A stretch of 64,000 nucleotides of DNA from positions 1 to 64,000 of the forward strand of contig DAIORV010000004.1 of NCBI GenBank assembly GCA_036752825.1. The letters run 5' to 3'. Within the stretch, counting starts at the first letter, position 1. The number at the start of each line of letters is the position of its first letter. This stretch comes from UBA5177 sp002413265. Lineage in GTDB: Bacteria > Chloroflexota > UBA5177. Positions 41,554-51,205 of this stretch are shown piece after piece. Below the pieces are notes generated by a model, which was given only the letters and a program-made list of their open reading frames with translations, made no database searches and had not been told where the DNA came from. Position numbers and translations under genes: made by a program.

Positions 41554-43907
41554 GGCTGAGCTCCATTCAGCGCGCGCCATACTCGCTCCTGGGAGAGCGG
41601 CATGTCGATGTGTCGGATGCCCCGAGGTTTGAGCGCATCCAGGACGGCGTTCACGACACAGGCGGTCGAACCAATCGTTCCCGCCTCCCCAATGCCCTTG
41701 ATACCCAAAGGGTTAACCGGGCTGGGAGTAACCGTTTCGTCTGTCTGGAACATTGGAAGCTCGCTCGCTCCCGGGATCGCATAATCCACCATGCTGCCCG
41801 TTAAAAGGGCGCCCTCTGCGTTGTATACGGCGTGCTCATACAGCGCTTGCGCGATGCCCTGGGCAATCCCACCATGCACCTGCCCGTCCTTGAGCATCGG
41901 ATTGATGACTCTGCCACAGTCGTCGACCGCCAAGTATTTGAGGATCTTCACGGTCCCGGTGTCGGGATCGACTTCTACGGAGCAAACGTGCGTGCCGAAA
42001 GGCCACGTGAAGTTAGAGGGATCGTAGAAGGTCGTCTCTTCCAAGCCGGGCTCGAGATCCGAGGGATAGTTGTGCGCTAGGTAGGCCGCGAGCGAGATGT
42101 CGGCGAGAGTCTTCGCCTCGCCTGGTGAACCCTGCACGAAACATTTGCCGTCCTCGTACACCACGTCTTCGAGAGGCGCTTCCAGTAGATGCGCTGCGAT
42201 CCGGCGCGCCTTCTCTTTCACCTTCTGCGCGCTCAGGTATGCGGCAATTCCGCCCACTGCGGAGCTGCGGCTACCGAATGTCCCAATTCCAAACTGCACC
42301 TTCTCCGTGTCTCCATGGATGATCTCTATGTCCTCCATTGGGACCCCCAGCTCGCCGGCCACGATCTGGGCAAACCCCGTATCGTGGCCCTGGCCGTGCC
42401 AGCAGGCGCCGGAATATACGGTCACCTTCCCCGTGGGATGAACCCGGACGTTCGCGCTTTCCCAGCCGCCGGCGCCGCCACCAACAGCTCCGAGCACCTG
42501 TGACGGAGCCATGCCACAGATCTCGACATAGCTCGCCATGCCAATGCCGAGCAGCCGGCCGCTCTTGCGAGCCTGCTCCTGCTCGGTCCTGAACTCTCGG
42601 TACCCGATCGTTTGTAGCGCTTTGTCCAGCGCGTCCGTGTACTTGCCGCTGTCGTAGGTGACGCCCGTCGGCGTTGTGTACGGAAACTCGTCGGGTCCGA
42701 TGAAATTCTTTCGACGAACGTCGGCGGGGTCCATTCCAAGCTCATCCGCTACGAGATCGATCATGCGCTCCACGACGTAGGTTGCCTCCGGTCGCCCTGC
42801 CCCGCGATACGCATCGACCATCACGGTGTTCGTCAGTGCGCCGATCACCTCACAGTGAATATTCGCGATCTTGTAGTTTCCAGAAAGCATCAACCCAAAC
42901 AGAATGGTTGGGATGCCGGGAGCAAAAGTGGAGAGGTACGCCCCGAGATTTGCGACGGTTGTGACTCGTACCCCTGTAATCGTTCCGTCGTTCATCACCG
43001 CGAAAGCGGCCCGGTCGACGTGGTCGCGGCCGTGCGTGGTCGTGAGGTAATCCTCCGAGCGAGTCGGCACCCACTTCACGGGAGTTCCGGGTAGCCGCTT
43101 CGCGAGGAACGAGACAATTGCCTCTTCCGGATAGAAGTACAACTTGCTGCCAAAGGCGCCACCCACGTCCGGCGAGATGACACGCAGGTGGTTCTCGGGA
43201 TGGTTGATTGTCAGGGCGAGCAATAAGCGAACCAGATGGGGAATTTGGCTCGAAGTCCAGAGAGTCAAGTCACCAGTGGCCTCGTCATACTGAGCAATCG
43301 CTGCGCGTGGTTCGATAGCGTTGGGAATGAGCCGCTGGTTCAGGAGGCGTTGCTCGATCACCCGGTCGGCGTCTCGAAAGGCGGCGTCTACATCGCCTCC
43401 GCTCACTGTCCAGCGGAATGAGATGTTGTCGGCTATTTCATCGTGCACCAGCGGCGCTTCCCCCGCGACGGCCGTCTCGGGGTCGACCACGGCCGGAAGG
43501 ACCTCGTAATCGACCTCGATCAACTCGAGTGCGTCCTCACAAGCCGCACGACTGTCGGCCACTACGGCTGCTACCGCGTCTCCCTGGAAACGCACCTTAT
43601 CAGTTGCGAGCGCGGAATGCACAGGCACCTTCATATCGGGCAGAGTCCAGCCACACGGGATTGCGCCAATGCCTGCTGCCTTCACGTCCGCCCCTGTGAC
43701 AACTGTCAACACGCTGGGCAGCGCAAGCGCCTCAGCCACGTTAATGGAACGAATGGCCGCGTGGCCGTGCGGGCTGCGCAGAATAGCAACATAAGCCATC
43801 TCTGGAAGCCTGATGTCGTCGACGAAGTTGCCGGACCCGGTGATAAACTTTCGATCCTCACGCCTGAGAATCGCTTGACCGAATGGACTGGGAGACTCGA
43901 TGGCCAT
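41550..43907 (-). CDS. coxL: Molybdenum hydroxylase large subunit, form II CoxL-like
   Basis: 785 residues. The active-site loop is AYRGAGR (residues 366-372, coded at 42792-42812), the form II signature that lacks the copper-binding cysteine. Cofactor-binding stretches GGAFGSKLYFYPEE and GQGHDTGFAQIVAGELG and the end motif GIKGIGEAGTIG are present. Form II enzymes have been linked to slow CO oxidation but their true substrate is disputed and may be another small carbon compound. Confidence 0.9.
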   Translation of the reverse strand: MAIESPSPFGQAILRREDRKFITGSGNFVDDIRLPEMAYVAILRSPHGHAAIRSINVAEALALPSVLTVVTGADVKAAGIGAIPCGWTLPDMKVPVHSALATDKVRFQGDAVAAVVADSRAACEDALELIEVDYEVLPAVVDPETAVAGEAPLVHDEIADNISFRWTVSGGDVDAAFRDADRVIEQRLLNQRLIPNAIEPRAAIAQYDEATGDLTLWTSSQIPHLVRLLLALTINHPENHLRVISPDVGGAFGSKLYFYPEEAIVSFLAKRLPGTPVKWVPTRSEDYLTTTHGRDHVDRAAFAVMNDGTITGVRVTTVANLGAYLSTFAPGIPTILFGLMLSGNYKIANIHCEVIGALTNTVMVDAYRGAGRPEATYVVERMIDLVADELGMDPADVRRKNFIGPDEFPYTTPTGVTYDSGKYTDALDKALQTIGYREFRTEQEQARKSGRLLGIGMASYVEICGMAPSQVLGAVGGGAGGWESANVRVHPTGKVTVYSGACWHGQGHDTGFAQIVAGELGVPMEDIEIIHGDTEKVQFGIGTFGSRSSAVGGIAAYLSAQKVKEKARRIAAHLLEAPLEDVVYEDGKCFVQGSPGEAKTLADISLAAYLAHNYPSDLEPGLEETTFYDPSNFTWPFGTHVCSVEVDPDTGTVKILKYLAVDDCGRVINPMLKDGQVHGGIAQGIAQALYEHAVYNAEGALLTGSMVDYAIPGASELPMFQTDETVTPSPVNPLGIKGIGEAGTIGSTACVVNAVLDALKPRGIRHIDMPLSQERVWRALNGAQP

Positions 43908-43970
43908 TGCGTCCTCCGATGGGGAGATGAGCTCTCGTCAACCTAAAGCTAAAGTGGCCCCCGGAGTTGG

Positions 43971-44483
43971 TTACTTGGCGGAGGCCGCCGAAGAGACCGG
44001 CTGTGACGCGTTCGCGTCGCCCGCGCGCCTCGCCGCGGTCTGCACGGCTTTGATGATGTTGTGATAGCCGGTGCACCTACAGAGGTTGCCCTCGAGTCCC
44101 GCATGGATCTGTTCAATCGAGGGATTGGGGTTACGGTCGAGGAGAGCGACCGCGGCCATGATCATGCCAGGCGTGCAGAATCCGCACTGCAGACCGTGCT
44201 CCTTCCAGAATGCATCCTGCATCGGATGAAGCTCACCGTCCTTCGCCAGACCTTCGATCGTCTGTACGTTGCTGCCGCTCGCCTGGACGGCTAATACGGT
44301 GCACGCCTTCACGGCCTGGCCGTCCAGCAGTACCGTACAGGCGCCGCAGCTCGACGTGTCGCACCCTACGTGAGACCCGGTGAGCCCCAACGTGTCACGT
44401 AGGTAGTAGATAAGGAGCGTCCGGGGTTCCAGCTCGTCCTCGTGGAGCTTTCCGTTGACATGTAGTGAGATGGGTGTCTTCAT
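43971..44483 (-). CDS. coxS: 2x[2Fe-2S] small subunit of form II CO dehydrogenase-like enzyme
   Basis: 170 residues with both clusters (GSHVGCDTSSCGACTVLLDG, QCGFCTPGM, LCRCTGYHNI) and an Ala/Ser-rich C-terminal tail. First gene of the form II operon S-L-M; 63 bases separate it from coxL. Confidence 0.94.
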   Translation of the reverse strand: MKTPISLHVNGKLHEDELEPRTLLIYYLRDTLGLTGSHVGCDTSSCGACTVLLDGQAVKACTVLAVQASGSNVQTIEGLAKDGELHPMQDAFWKEHGLQCGFCTPGMIMAAVALLDRNPNPSIEQIHAGLEGNLCRCTGYHNIIKAVQTAARRAGDANASQPVSSAASAK

Positions 44484-44615
44484 CCCTAATCACCTTTCCC
44501 GGAGAGAGAACGCGGCGACTACTGTCCTGCGTCAGTGTACGCCATGAGCTGAGGTAGCTACCCGCCGTATCTGCCGAGTCTCACTGGTATTCTGGAATAA
44601 CTCTGGAGGTGCATC

Positions 44616-44696
44616 ATGGGATCTGTTGACCTGTCAACCCTCGTCACACGGCCCTCCACGACGGGACATGCGGCAGCGGCTCGAGTACAACTCTGA
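44616..44696 (+). CDS. Possible 26-residue leader peptide upstream of coxD
   Basis: The 320-base gap between coxS and coxD holds an extended -10 (TGGTATTCT, 44585-44593), then a GGAGGTG ribosome site, then an ATG opening 26 codons (MGSVDLSTLVTRPSTTGH onward) to a TGA at 44694. A strong ribosome site so close to a promoter suggests a translated leader or short peptide, but the peptide is not recognisable and no attenuator was found downstream. The rest of the gap shows nothing clear. Confidence 0.35.
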   Translation: MGSVDLSTLVTRPSTTGHAAAARVQL

Positions 44697-44810
44697 TGCT
44701 TCTTGAGGCATGCACAAGCCGGCCGCGGAGAACGGGGCCTTGCGTCTGCGTCGCTTCGCGCCTGAGACCGGCTGTTTGACTGCTTCACTGTCCCGTAGCA
44801 GGACGTGCCT

Positions 44811-45737
44811 GTGGGCGTGATGCAAGAGGGGAATGTGCTCAGCAGCATCGAGAGCATCCAGCAGGCATTGGCTACGGAGCACTACATCGCCGATCGCGAG
44901 CTTGCCACGATCATCCTGCTCGCTCGGGCCTTGCAGAAGCCCTTGCTGCTTGAGGGCGAACCGGGAGTGGGAAAGACCGAAGTGGCACGAGCACTGGCCG
45001 CCGTGCTGAGCACTCGGCTGATTCGACTGCAGTGCTACGAAGGGCTCGACGCCACCCACGCACTGTATGAATGGAACTATCCGCGGCAGCTCCTCCACAT
45101 TCGCGCTATGGAAGGTCGTTTGGCGGATGTCGACGAGGTCGAGCGCTCGATCTTTTCAGAGACCTACCTGATCAAGCGCCCGTTGCTCGACGCCATTGCC
45201 AGCCCGTCGGACGTGCCACCGGTCCTTCTTATCGACGAAGTCGACCGAGCGGATGAGCCGTTCGAAGCATTTCTTCTGGAGGTACTATCGGACTTTCAGG
45301 TGAGTATTCCCGAGCTTGGCACCATCCACGCTCGTCATCGCCCGCTCGTCATCCTGACGTCCAATCGGACGCGTGAGATTCACGACGCTCTGAAGCGCCG
45401 ATGTCTGTACATATGGCTGTCGTATCCGTCATTCGAGCGAGAGATGGAGATTCTCAAGGCTCGCGTGCCGGAAATCGAGGACCTGTTGGCAGCGCAGCTC
45501 TGTCGCTTCATGGTTCGCCTGCGCGCGATGGACTTGAATAAGAGGCCGGGCGTAGCCGAGACCATTGATTGGGCGGAGGCTCTTCTGTATCTCGAGAAGC
45601 GCGAACTTGACGTTTCGGCCGTGTTCGGGACTGTCGGCGTGATCTTAAAGACCCGCGAGGATCTAGCTCGATTCGATCGAGATGGCATCAACGAGTTGCT
45701 CCGCGACGTACATGCGACCCCAACCGGACATGGATGA
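44811..45737 (+). CDS. coxD: MoxR-type AAA+ ATPase CoxD
   Basis: About 308 residues. Walker A GEPGVGKTEVARALA, Walker B LLIDEVDRADEPF, sensor 1 LTSNRTREIHDALKRR. CoxD partially unfolds apo-CO dehydrogenase so that the sulfur and copper of the active site can be installed. The GTG at 44811 is chosen because AGGA lies seven bases upstream; GTG 44805 and ATG 44820 are alternatives. Overlaps coxE. Confidence 0.9.
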   Translation: MGVMQEGNVLSSIESIQQALATEHYIADRELATIILLARALQKPLLLEGEPGVGKTEVARALAAVLSTRLIRLQCYEGLDATHALYEWNYPRQLLHIRAMEGRLADVDEVERSIFSETYLIKRPLLDAIASPSDVPPVLLIDEVDRADEPFEAFLLEVLSDFQVSIPELGTIHARHRPLVILTSNRTREIHDALKRRCLYIWLSYPSFEREMEILKARVPEIEDLLAAQLCRFMVRLRAMDLNKRPGVAETIDWAEALLYLEKRELDVSAVFGTVGVILKTREDLARFDRDGINELLRDVHATPTGHG

Positions 45738-46917
45738 GCTGGGGATCGACAGAGTAACCGAGTGGGCATGGGGCGCGTCCGACGTGGTGGTGGCCAGGGT
45801 ATTGCAATTTGCGCAGCTCGTACGGTCGCATGGGATCAGCACAACGAGTGGACGCGTCATAGACGCGCAACGCAGTCTCGGTCACATCGACATCGGCCGC
45901 CGGGATGACTTCTACCATGCCCTGCGAGCGAACCTGATCAGCAGGCCTGAAGACTTTCCGCGTTTCGATGAGCTCTTTAACAGCTTCTGGCGGCCTGATA
46001 GCCCTCCTGGCCCCCAGACGCAGGAGGGCGATGCGGAAGACGAAGCGGGCTCGGAGGGCTCTCGGGAGGCGGACAGGGCAACAGGGCCACGCCAGATGCG
46101 CGAGGGCATGCAAGGGGATCTCCCAGAGGAGGTAGAGGGCGAAGAACACTTGAGCTACAGCGCGATCGAAGTGCTGGTGAGCAAGGACTTCAGCACTCTG
46201 GATGCGACTGAGCTGCAGCAGATCCAGGAGATCATGGCCCGCATGGCGCCGAAGCTGCTGACCGTGCGCAGCCGGCGCTTCCAGCCCGGGATAACGAGAA
46301 GCCAGCTCGACTTCAGGCGAACCCTACGACAGTCGTTGCGCACGGGAGGTGACGTGATCGACCTCGCGTGGCGAAAGCGACGCTTTGATACGGCGCGACT
46401 CGTCCTCCTCTGTGATGTCAGCCATTCGATGGAGAAGTACAGCCGCTTTCTCATTCAGTTCATGTACGCGTTTCAGAACTCGCTTCCGAGCACCGAAACC
46501 TTCGTCTTCAGCACGCGTTTGACCCGTCTCACCACCGCACTGCGTGGACGGCGTCTTGCCGATGCGCTCGATCTCGCAACAAGCGCTTCGGCAGGATGGT
46601 CGAGCGGCACGAAAATCGGGGAGTGCCTTGAGCAGTTCAACAGCCGCGACGGGCAGCACATGCTGGACAGGCGCACCGTCGCGGTGATCCTCAGCGATGG
46701 GTGGGATCAGGGAGATCCTCGGCTGCTGGGTGAGCAGATTGCCGCTATCAAACGCCGCAGTCGGCTGGTCGTCTGGCTGAATCCACTCCTCGGTGATCCG
46801 CGCTACCGCCCACTGGTCTCGGGGATGCGTGCCGCAATGCCGCACATCGACCTCTTCCTCCCGTGCCACAACCTCGCGAGCCTGCAAGCCTTTGCTGCAG
46901 AGCTAGGCAAGCTGTAG
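45712..46917 (+). CDS. coxE: VWA-domain protein CoxE
   Basis: About 401 residues. An N-terminal region with an acidic Glu/Asp-rich stretch (around 100-150) leads to a VWA domain with a MIDAS motif (CDVSHSMEKYS) and VILSDGWDQGD. CoxE works with the MoxR ATPase CoxD in maturing CO dehydrogenase. The start is uncertain (ATG 45712 or 45730); either way it overlaps coxD, so the pair is translated together. Confidence 0.9.
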   Translation: MRPQPDMDELGIDRVTEWAWGASDVVVARVLQFAQLVRSHGISTTSGRVIDAQRSLGHIDIGRRDDFYHALRANLISRPEDFPRFDELFNSFWRPDSPPGPQTQEGDAEDEAGSEGSREADRATGPRQMREGMQGDLPEEVEGEEHLSYSAIEVLVSKDFSTLDATELQQIQEIMARMAPKLLTVRSRRFQPGITRSQLDFRRTLRQSLRTGGDVIDLAWRKRRFDTARLVLLCDVSHSMEKYSRFLIQFMYAFQNSLPSTETFVFSTRLTRLTTALRGRRLADALDLATSASAGWSSGTKIGECLEQFNSRDGQHMLDRRTVAVILSDGWDQGDPRLLGEQIAAIKRRSRLVVWLNPLLGDPRYRPLVSGMRAAMPHIDLFLPCHNLASLQAFAAELGKL

Positions 46918-47004
46918 CGTCCAGGCCCCGTTACCCTCCTTCATAACGCATCCGTGTCTTGCGGTCGGGAGAACTGTATTCCCGCCCGGTCTCGGGGCAC
47001 GGAT

Positions 47005-47520
47005 CTAGCCTAGGAAGACCTCGATTCCCAGCGCCTTCAATGCCGTCATCTCGAGCGCTTCCATTTCTTCGGCCTCGACGTCCGTCTCGTGCGCGAAGCC
47101 CACGAGCTGCAGAGTGCCATGAATCGTCAGCCAAGCAAGCTCGGTAGAAATCGAGTGCCCAAGCTCCTCCGCTTGACGCACGCAGTGCTCATACGACAGG
47201 AACACCTCTCCGAGCTGCACCCGTGAATCGGCGGCAACCATCCGCCGTGCCGCCTGCTCGTCCTCCACGAAGGAGAATGAGAGGACATCTGTGGGCCGGT
47301 CTATACCCCGATACTTACGATTCAGCTCTCGCATCTGGAGGTTGTCGGTGACTCTCAGGCTCACTTCAAAGGAAAGACCGGTCCCCAAAAGCCACGACGG
47401 TCCTTTGCCCATGGCCATATCGAGCGCGGAGCTGACTGCCTCCGAGAGCAGCGACTCGTCGATGGACGCAGGTACATCGGGTGCCCGGTCGATGCGCGTG
47501 ATTACCTCGAGACGAGTCAT
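47005..47520 (-). CDS. ybeY: YbeY-type rRNA maturation factor with an altered metal site
   Basis: 171 residues. The family scaffold is clear (LSFEVSLRVTDNLQMRELNRKYRG, TDVLSFSF, LGEVFLSYE). The zinc motif, normally HGxLHLxGYDH, reads HGTLQLVGFAH: the second histidine is Gln (codon at 47107-47109) and the Asp before the last histidine is Ala. Two of three histidine ligands remain. It overlaps pgpH by four bases, the usual neighbourhood for ybeY. Nuclease activity is therefore doubtful. Confidence 0.9.
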   Translation of the reverse strand: MTRLEVITRIDRAPDVPASIDESLLSEAVSSALDMAMGKGPSWLLGTGLSFEVSLRVTDNLQMRELNRKYRGIDRPTDVLSFSFVEDEQAARRMVAADSRVQLGEVFLSYEHCVRQAEELGHSISTELAWLTIHGTLQLVGFAHETDVEAEEMEALEMTALKALGIEVFLG

Positions 47521-49655
47521 ACCTCAGACGCCAGACTGCGTCCTCGGGGCAGCTCCGGCGCCGAGGTCACAACCTCTTGAACGATCTCGGTGTCGATCGG
47601 TTCGGGGTACTCGATACGAGGGTGATAGAGGCTATTTAAGACCGAGCAAAATGCCTCCTTTGCCCGCTCTAGGTCCTTCAACGTGAGCGGACATTCATCC
47701 AGCTGCCCCTGATCTATCCGTTCCCTCGTGATCTTCTGCACGATCTCGCTCACCTTCGCCGGAGAATGGTCGTTGGATGCCCGTGCGGCGGCTTCGCATC
47801 CATCGGCCAGCATGATCAGCGCGGTTTCCTTGCTCTGTGGCTTGGGCCCCGGATACATAAAGATTTCCTCGTCGATTGGTTCCGCCGCCTCCTCGCGGGC
47901 CTTCTGCAAGAAAAAGGAGATCTGCATGGTCCCGTGGTGCTCGGTTATGGCATCGAGCACCAGGCGCGGGAGGCGATTGTGACGCGCCAGGCGCAGGCCC
48001 TGTTGCACGTGCCCGCGAATCACGCGTGCGCTCTCTTCGGGCCGCAGATCGTCATGAATGTTGCTCATCCCAAGCTGGTTCTCGACGAAGGCATGTGGAT
48101 TGATGGTCTTGCCAGCGTCGTGATAGAGGGCTCCAAGTTTCGCCGCGAGCGAATCGGCTCCTATGTCCTCCGCGGCACGCTCCACCATCGTGGCCAGGAT
48201 CAGGCTGTGGTTATATGTCCCGGGCGCCTTGACCATCAGTCGCCGCAGGAGTGGCTGACTAGGCTGACCCAGCTCGAGAAGCTGAATGGTCGTGGTCACG
48301 CCAAAAAAACCGGCTAGGGCGGCGAACGCGCCTAGAGCGAAGGCCGAGGACACGAAGCCATTAAAAGCTGCCGCCGCCACATAGTCCTGCAGTGCGTTGA
48401 AGTCATAGACGCGATCCAAGAGTCCAAAAGCCAGCTGCGTGACCAGTGCCGTAGAGGCGATATAGACGCCCGCGTAGATGAATTGCTTGAGCTCACGGAT
48501 CTGCCGGACCGCCAGTGCGCCCGCTGCTGCAGTCACGAAGTAATAGATAACGATCTCGAACGAGCTATTCACAACCCAGCCGGCTAGCAGAGCGACCGCG
48601 AGGGCGAGCGCCACGCAGGCCTCTGGCGAGATCAGCGCAGCTGCAAAGGTGGTAGCGGCAGCAACCGGCAGAAAGTAAGGCAGCAGCACGTGATTCGCGG
48701 AGAGGAGTCGCGCGCCAAGTACGGCAAGAACGATGCACGAGTCGACCAGGAGCAAGATCCGGTCGTTTGCAAGGATTCCGGGCTCAAAGGCGTAGAAATA
48801 CCAGAAAAGCATCACAACGATCAGCACGGCGAACAGCGCTCCTCCGAGTACGTCCTGCCAGCCTGTCTGCTTGGTCTGCAACCCGAGCGCCTTGAGCTGC
48901 TCGGCAATGAGTGCCGTGATCAGATCGCCGCGGCGCACGACAACCTGATCCGGATATACGGTGTTCACCACGGCGGGGACAGCCTTCCCGGCCGCAGCTC
49001 GCTGCTTATCCGTCGCCTGCAAATCGATGATCTGAGTCGGCGCCATGAACATTCCGAGCACGGCGCCTACCGCAGTTCGGACGCGCGGGGTAACTCCGGA
49101 CGGAAGCGCACCGAGCAGACCGAGCTCCGTTGCCGTTTCCTGATTTTGGTCGAATCTGGATGCCTCGGCTTGAGCGAGCAGCTCCTGGCTGCGCGACTGC
49201 ACGGCGGATAGCTCGCCTGGCGTCAGACCCACGAGCTGTTGGAGCTGTCCCGCCACCACGCCTGGCGGCACGAGTGATCGGAGCATCTGAAGCTTCTTGC
49301 TAGCCGCCGACGTGGAAGTCAGCACCGTGCCGACTCGCGTTAGGAAGGCGTTTGCTTGGCGAGCGCGCTCCCTCGCAAGATCGTTGTCGGTAATGAAGGT
49401 GGCCGGGACGGTAGCCTCGACCTGGTTCCTCCGCGCGGTCGTGGCAACTCGATCCACGTAGCTGACACGATGGGAGGCCACGACAGTTTCGCTCGCAACC
49501 TGCCCGACCCGGAGTGAAGGACTCGAGAACTGAGCCGCGAAGAGAAAAGTTAGAACCGCCACGAGGGCCACGCCGTTGCCGATGCTCGTGACGCGCATGG
49601 AACGCGAGGAACTTCGCGCAGGGATCAACCGGGCAGATCGGATCGCGCTGTCCAC
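47517..49655 (-). CDS. pgpH: 7TM-HD phosphodiesterase (PgpH-like)
   Basis: 712 residues: an N-terminal membrane helix (~28-45), a large extracytoplasmic 7TMR-HDED domain to ~265, seven membrane segments (~270-470), then a cytoplasmic HD domain (YNHSLILATMVERAAE, ALYHDAGKTINPHAFVENQ, ITEHHGTM) and a C-terminal tail. PgpH proteins hydrolyse the messenger cyclic di-AMP. Immediately upstream of ybeY, a widely conserved arrangement; phoH, often the next member, is absent. Confidence 0.9.
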   Translation of the reverse strand: MDSAIRSARLIPARSSSRSMRVTSIGNGVALVAVLTFLFAAQFSSPSLRVGQVASETVVASHRVSYVDRVATTARRNQVEATVPATFITDNDLARERARQANAFLTRVGTVLTSTSAASKKLQMLRSLVPPGVVAGQLQQLVGLTPGELSAVQSRSQELLAQAEASRFDQNQETATELGLLGALPSGVTPRVRTAVGAVLGMFMAPTQIIDLQATDKQRAAAGKAVPAVVNTVYPDQVVVRRGDLITALIAEQLKALGLQTKQTGWQDVLGGALFAVLIVVMLFWYFYAFEPGILANDRILLLVDSCIVLAVLGARLLSANHVLLPYFLPVAAATTFAAALISPEACVALALAVALLAGWVVNSSFEIVIYYFVTAAAGALAVRQIRELKQFIYAGVYIASTALVTQLAFGLLDRVYDFNALQDYVAAAAFNGFVSSAFALGAFAALAGFFGVTTTIQLLELGQPSQPLLRRLMVKAPGTYNHSLILATMVERAAEDIGADSLAAKLGALYHDAGKTINPHAFVENQLGMSNIHDDLRPEESARVIRGHVQQGLRLARHNRLPRLVLDAITEHHGTMQISFFLQKAREEAAEPIDEEIFMYPGPKPQSKETALIMLADGCEAAARASNDHSPAKVSEIVQKITRERIDQGQLDECPLTLKDLERAKEAFCSVLNSLYHPRIEYPEPIDTEIVQEVVTSAPELPRGRSLASEV

Positions 49656-49665
49656 GGTCTTTGAC

Positions 49666-50148
49666 CTATCCGGGTTGACCGGACAACATTTCCCGAGCCA
49701 CGGAATTCACTGTAGCTCCGTCGGCTTTTCCTTTGAGTAGACGCATAGAGCCGCTCATCACCTTGCCGATGTCGCCCGGTCCGGAAGCAGCTGTTTCTGC
49801 GATGACGCCCCTCACGACCTCTCTCACAGCTTCGACATCCATTTGCGCCGGCAGGTAGGCCTGCAGAACCGCCATTTCGGCTCGTTCCTGCTCGGCTCGA
49901 TCACTATACCCTGCCTTTTCGTACTCGGTCGCCGCGTCCCGCCTCATTTTCACTTGATGTCGGATGACATCACCATACTCTTCTTCCGATAGTTGGCTTC
50001 GTTTGGCAATCTCCGCGTTCTTCGCGGCCGCTTTCAGAAGTCGTAGCGTTTGCAGGGTCGTCTGGTCCCTGCCCTTAAGAGCACGGACCAGGTCTGACTC
50101 GACGCGGGCCACCAGCGGGGTAGGGGTAGGGGTATTGGTCTCGGTCAT
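49666..50148 (-). CDS. yqeY: GatB/YqeY domain protein
   Basis: 160 residues: KGRDQTTLQTLRLLKAAAKNAEI, SEEEYGDVIRHQVKMRRDAA, the hinge VLQAYLPAQMDVEAVREVV, then GDIGKVMSGSMRLLKGKADG and VNSVAREML. The family resembles the tail domain of GatB and may bind tRNA; function unproven. Ten bases upstream of pgpH, so in the same operon. Confidence 0.92.
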   Translation of the reverse strand: MTETNTPTPTPLVARVESDLVRALKGRDQTTLQTLRLLKAAAKNAEIAKRSQLSEEEYGDVIRHQVKMRRDAATEYEKAGYSDRAEQERAEMAVLQAYLPAQMDVEAVREVVRGVIAETAASGPGDIGKVMSGSMRLLKGKADGATVNSVAREMLSGQPG

Positions 50149-50223
50149 TGGCGGTAGTGTCTCACGCTCACCGATGCTGCACCAAATGCCGCCTCCGATA
50201 GGATGAAACAGGGGGTGTGGACA

Positions 50224-51156
50224 GTGCTTCAGATCGGGCTCATGATCGAGGGGCAGAACGGCTTGAACTGGCAGCGATGGCAGAAACTGCTGGCTCTTGC
50301 GGAGGAGCTAGGCTTCGCTTTCGTCTTCCGGTCGGATCATTTCACCAATGCCGCGCCTCCCGATCAAGACTCCCTGGAGCTCTGGACATCGCTGACCTAT
50401 GCCGCGAGCCACACTCAACGCATTGAGTTCGGCTCGCTGGTCACGCCGGTAACTTTTCGGCACCCGTCCATCACCGCACGCGCGGCTGCCGCAGTTGACG
50501 ATCTGAGCAACGGACGGCTGGTCCTGGGTATCGGGGCCGGCTGGCAGGATCGCGAGCATCACAACTTCGGCATACCATTCCCGCCCAAAGCCGTCCGCTT
50601 CGAAATGCTGAGAGAGTACCTCGAGATCGTAACGCGACTACTTCGCAACAATGAGCCGGTCAAGTATCAGGGCAAGCACTACGCGCTGGATGACGCAATA
50701 CTCCTGCCGAGGCCTCGCCGCCCGGGAGGGCCATCAATCCTCGTTGGCGGCAACGGCAAGCAGCGCACGCTGCCGCTGGCGGCCCTGTACGCGGATGAGT
50801 GGAACGCAGTGTTCGCCGGGCCGGAAAAGCTTGAACAGCTGGAAAAGCATCTGGATCGTCTTCTCCACGAGGCCGGTCGAGCTCGCGAGGCGGTACGCCG
50901 ATCCGTGATGATCGGCACCTTCCTGGCACGAAGTTCTAGAGCGCTTGAGGAGCGCCTCGAATCAAAGCAGACAACGGCGGAGCAATCTCTCGAGTCGGGA
51001 GTCCTCATCGGAACTGCCGATTCCTGGGCGGAGCAGCTGCAGCGATATGCATCGGTCGGGGTGCAGCGAATCATGCTTCAGTGGCTCGACCTGGACGATC
51101 TCGAAGGACTTCGTCTGGTGGGGCAGGAAGTACTCCCGGCCTTCGAAGCCGGGTAA
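50224..51156 (+). CDS. Luciferase-like (LLM) flavin/F420-dependent oxidoreductase
   Basis: About 310 residues with a bacterial-luciferase TIM barrel: LQIGLMIEGQNGLNWQRW, FVFRSDHF, FGSLVTPVTFRHPSITARAAAAVD, LGIGAGWQDREHHNFGIPF, PSILVGGNGKQRTLPLAA. The AAAAVDDLSNGRLVLGIGAGW pattern is typical of F420-dependent members. The GTG at 50224 follows AGGGGG at a good distance; an ATG at 50203 is the alternative. Substrate unknown. Confidence 0.85.
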   Translation: MLQIGLMIEGQNGLNWQRWQKLLALAEELGFAFVFRSDHFTNAAPPDQDSLELWTSLTYAASHTQRIEFGSLVTPVTFRHPSITARAAAAVDDLSNGRLVLGIGAGWQDREHHNFGIPFPPKAVRFEMLREYLEIVTRLLRNNEPVKYQGKHYALDDAILLPRPRRPGGPSILVGGNGKQRTLPLAALYADEWNAVFAGPEKLEQLEKHLDRLLHEAGRAREAVRRSVMIGTFLARSSRALEERLESKQTTAEQSLESGVLIGTADSWAEQLQRYASVGVQRIMLQWLDLDDLEGLRLVGQEVLPAFEAG

Positions 51157-51205
51157 TTTTCGCGGCCCATCTGCACATTTCCCGGCGGTCGCCGGGTATA
51201 CTTAC

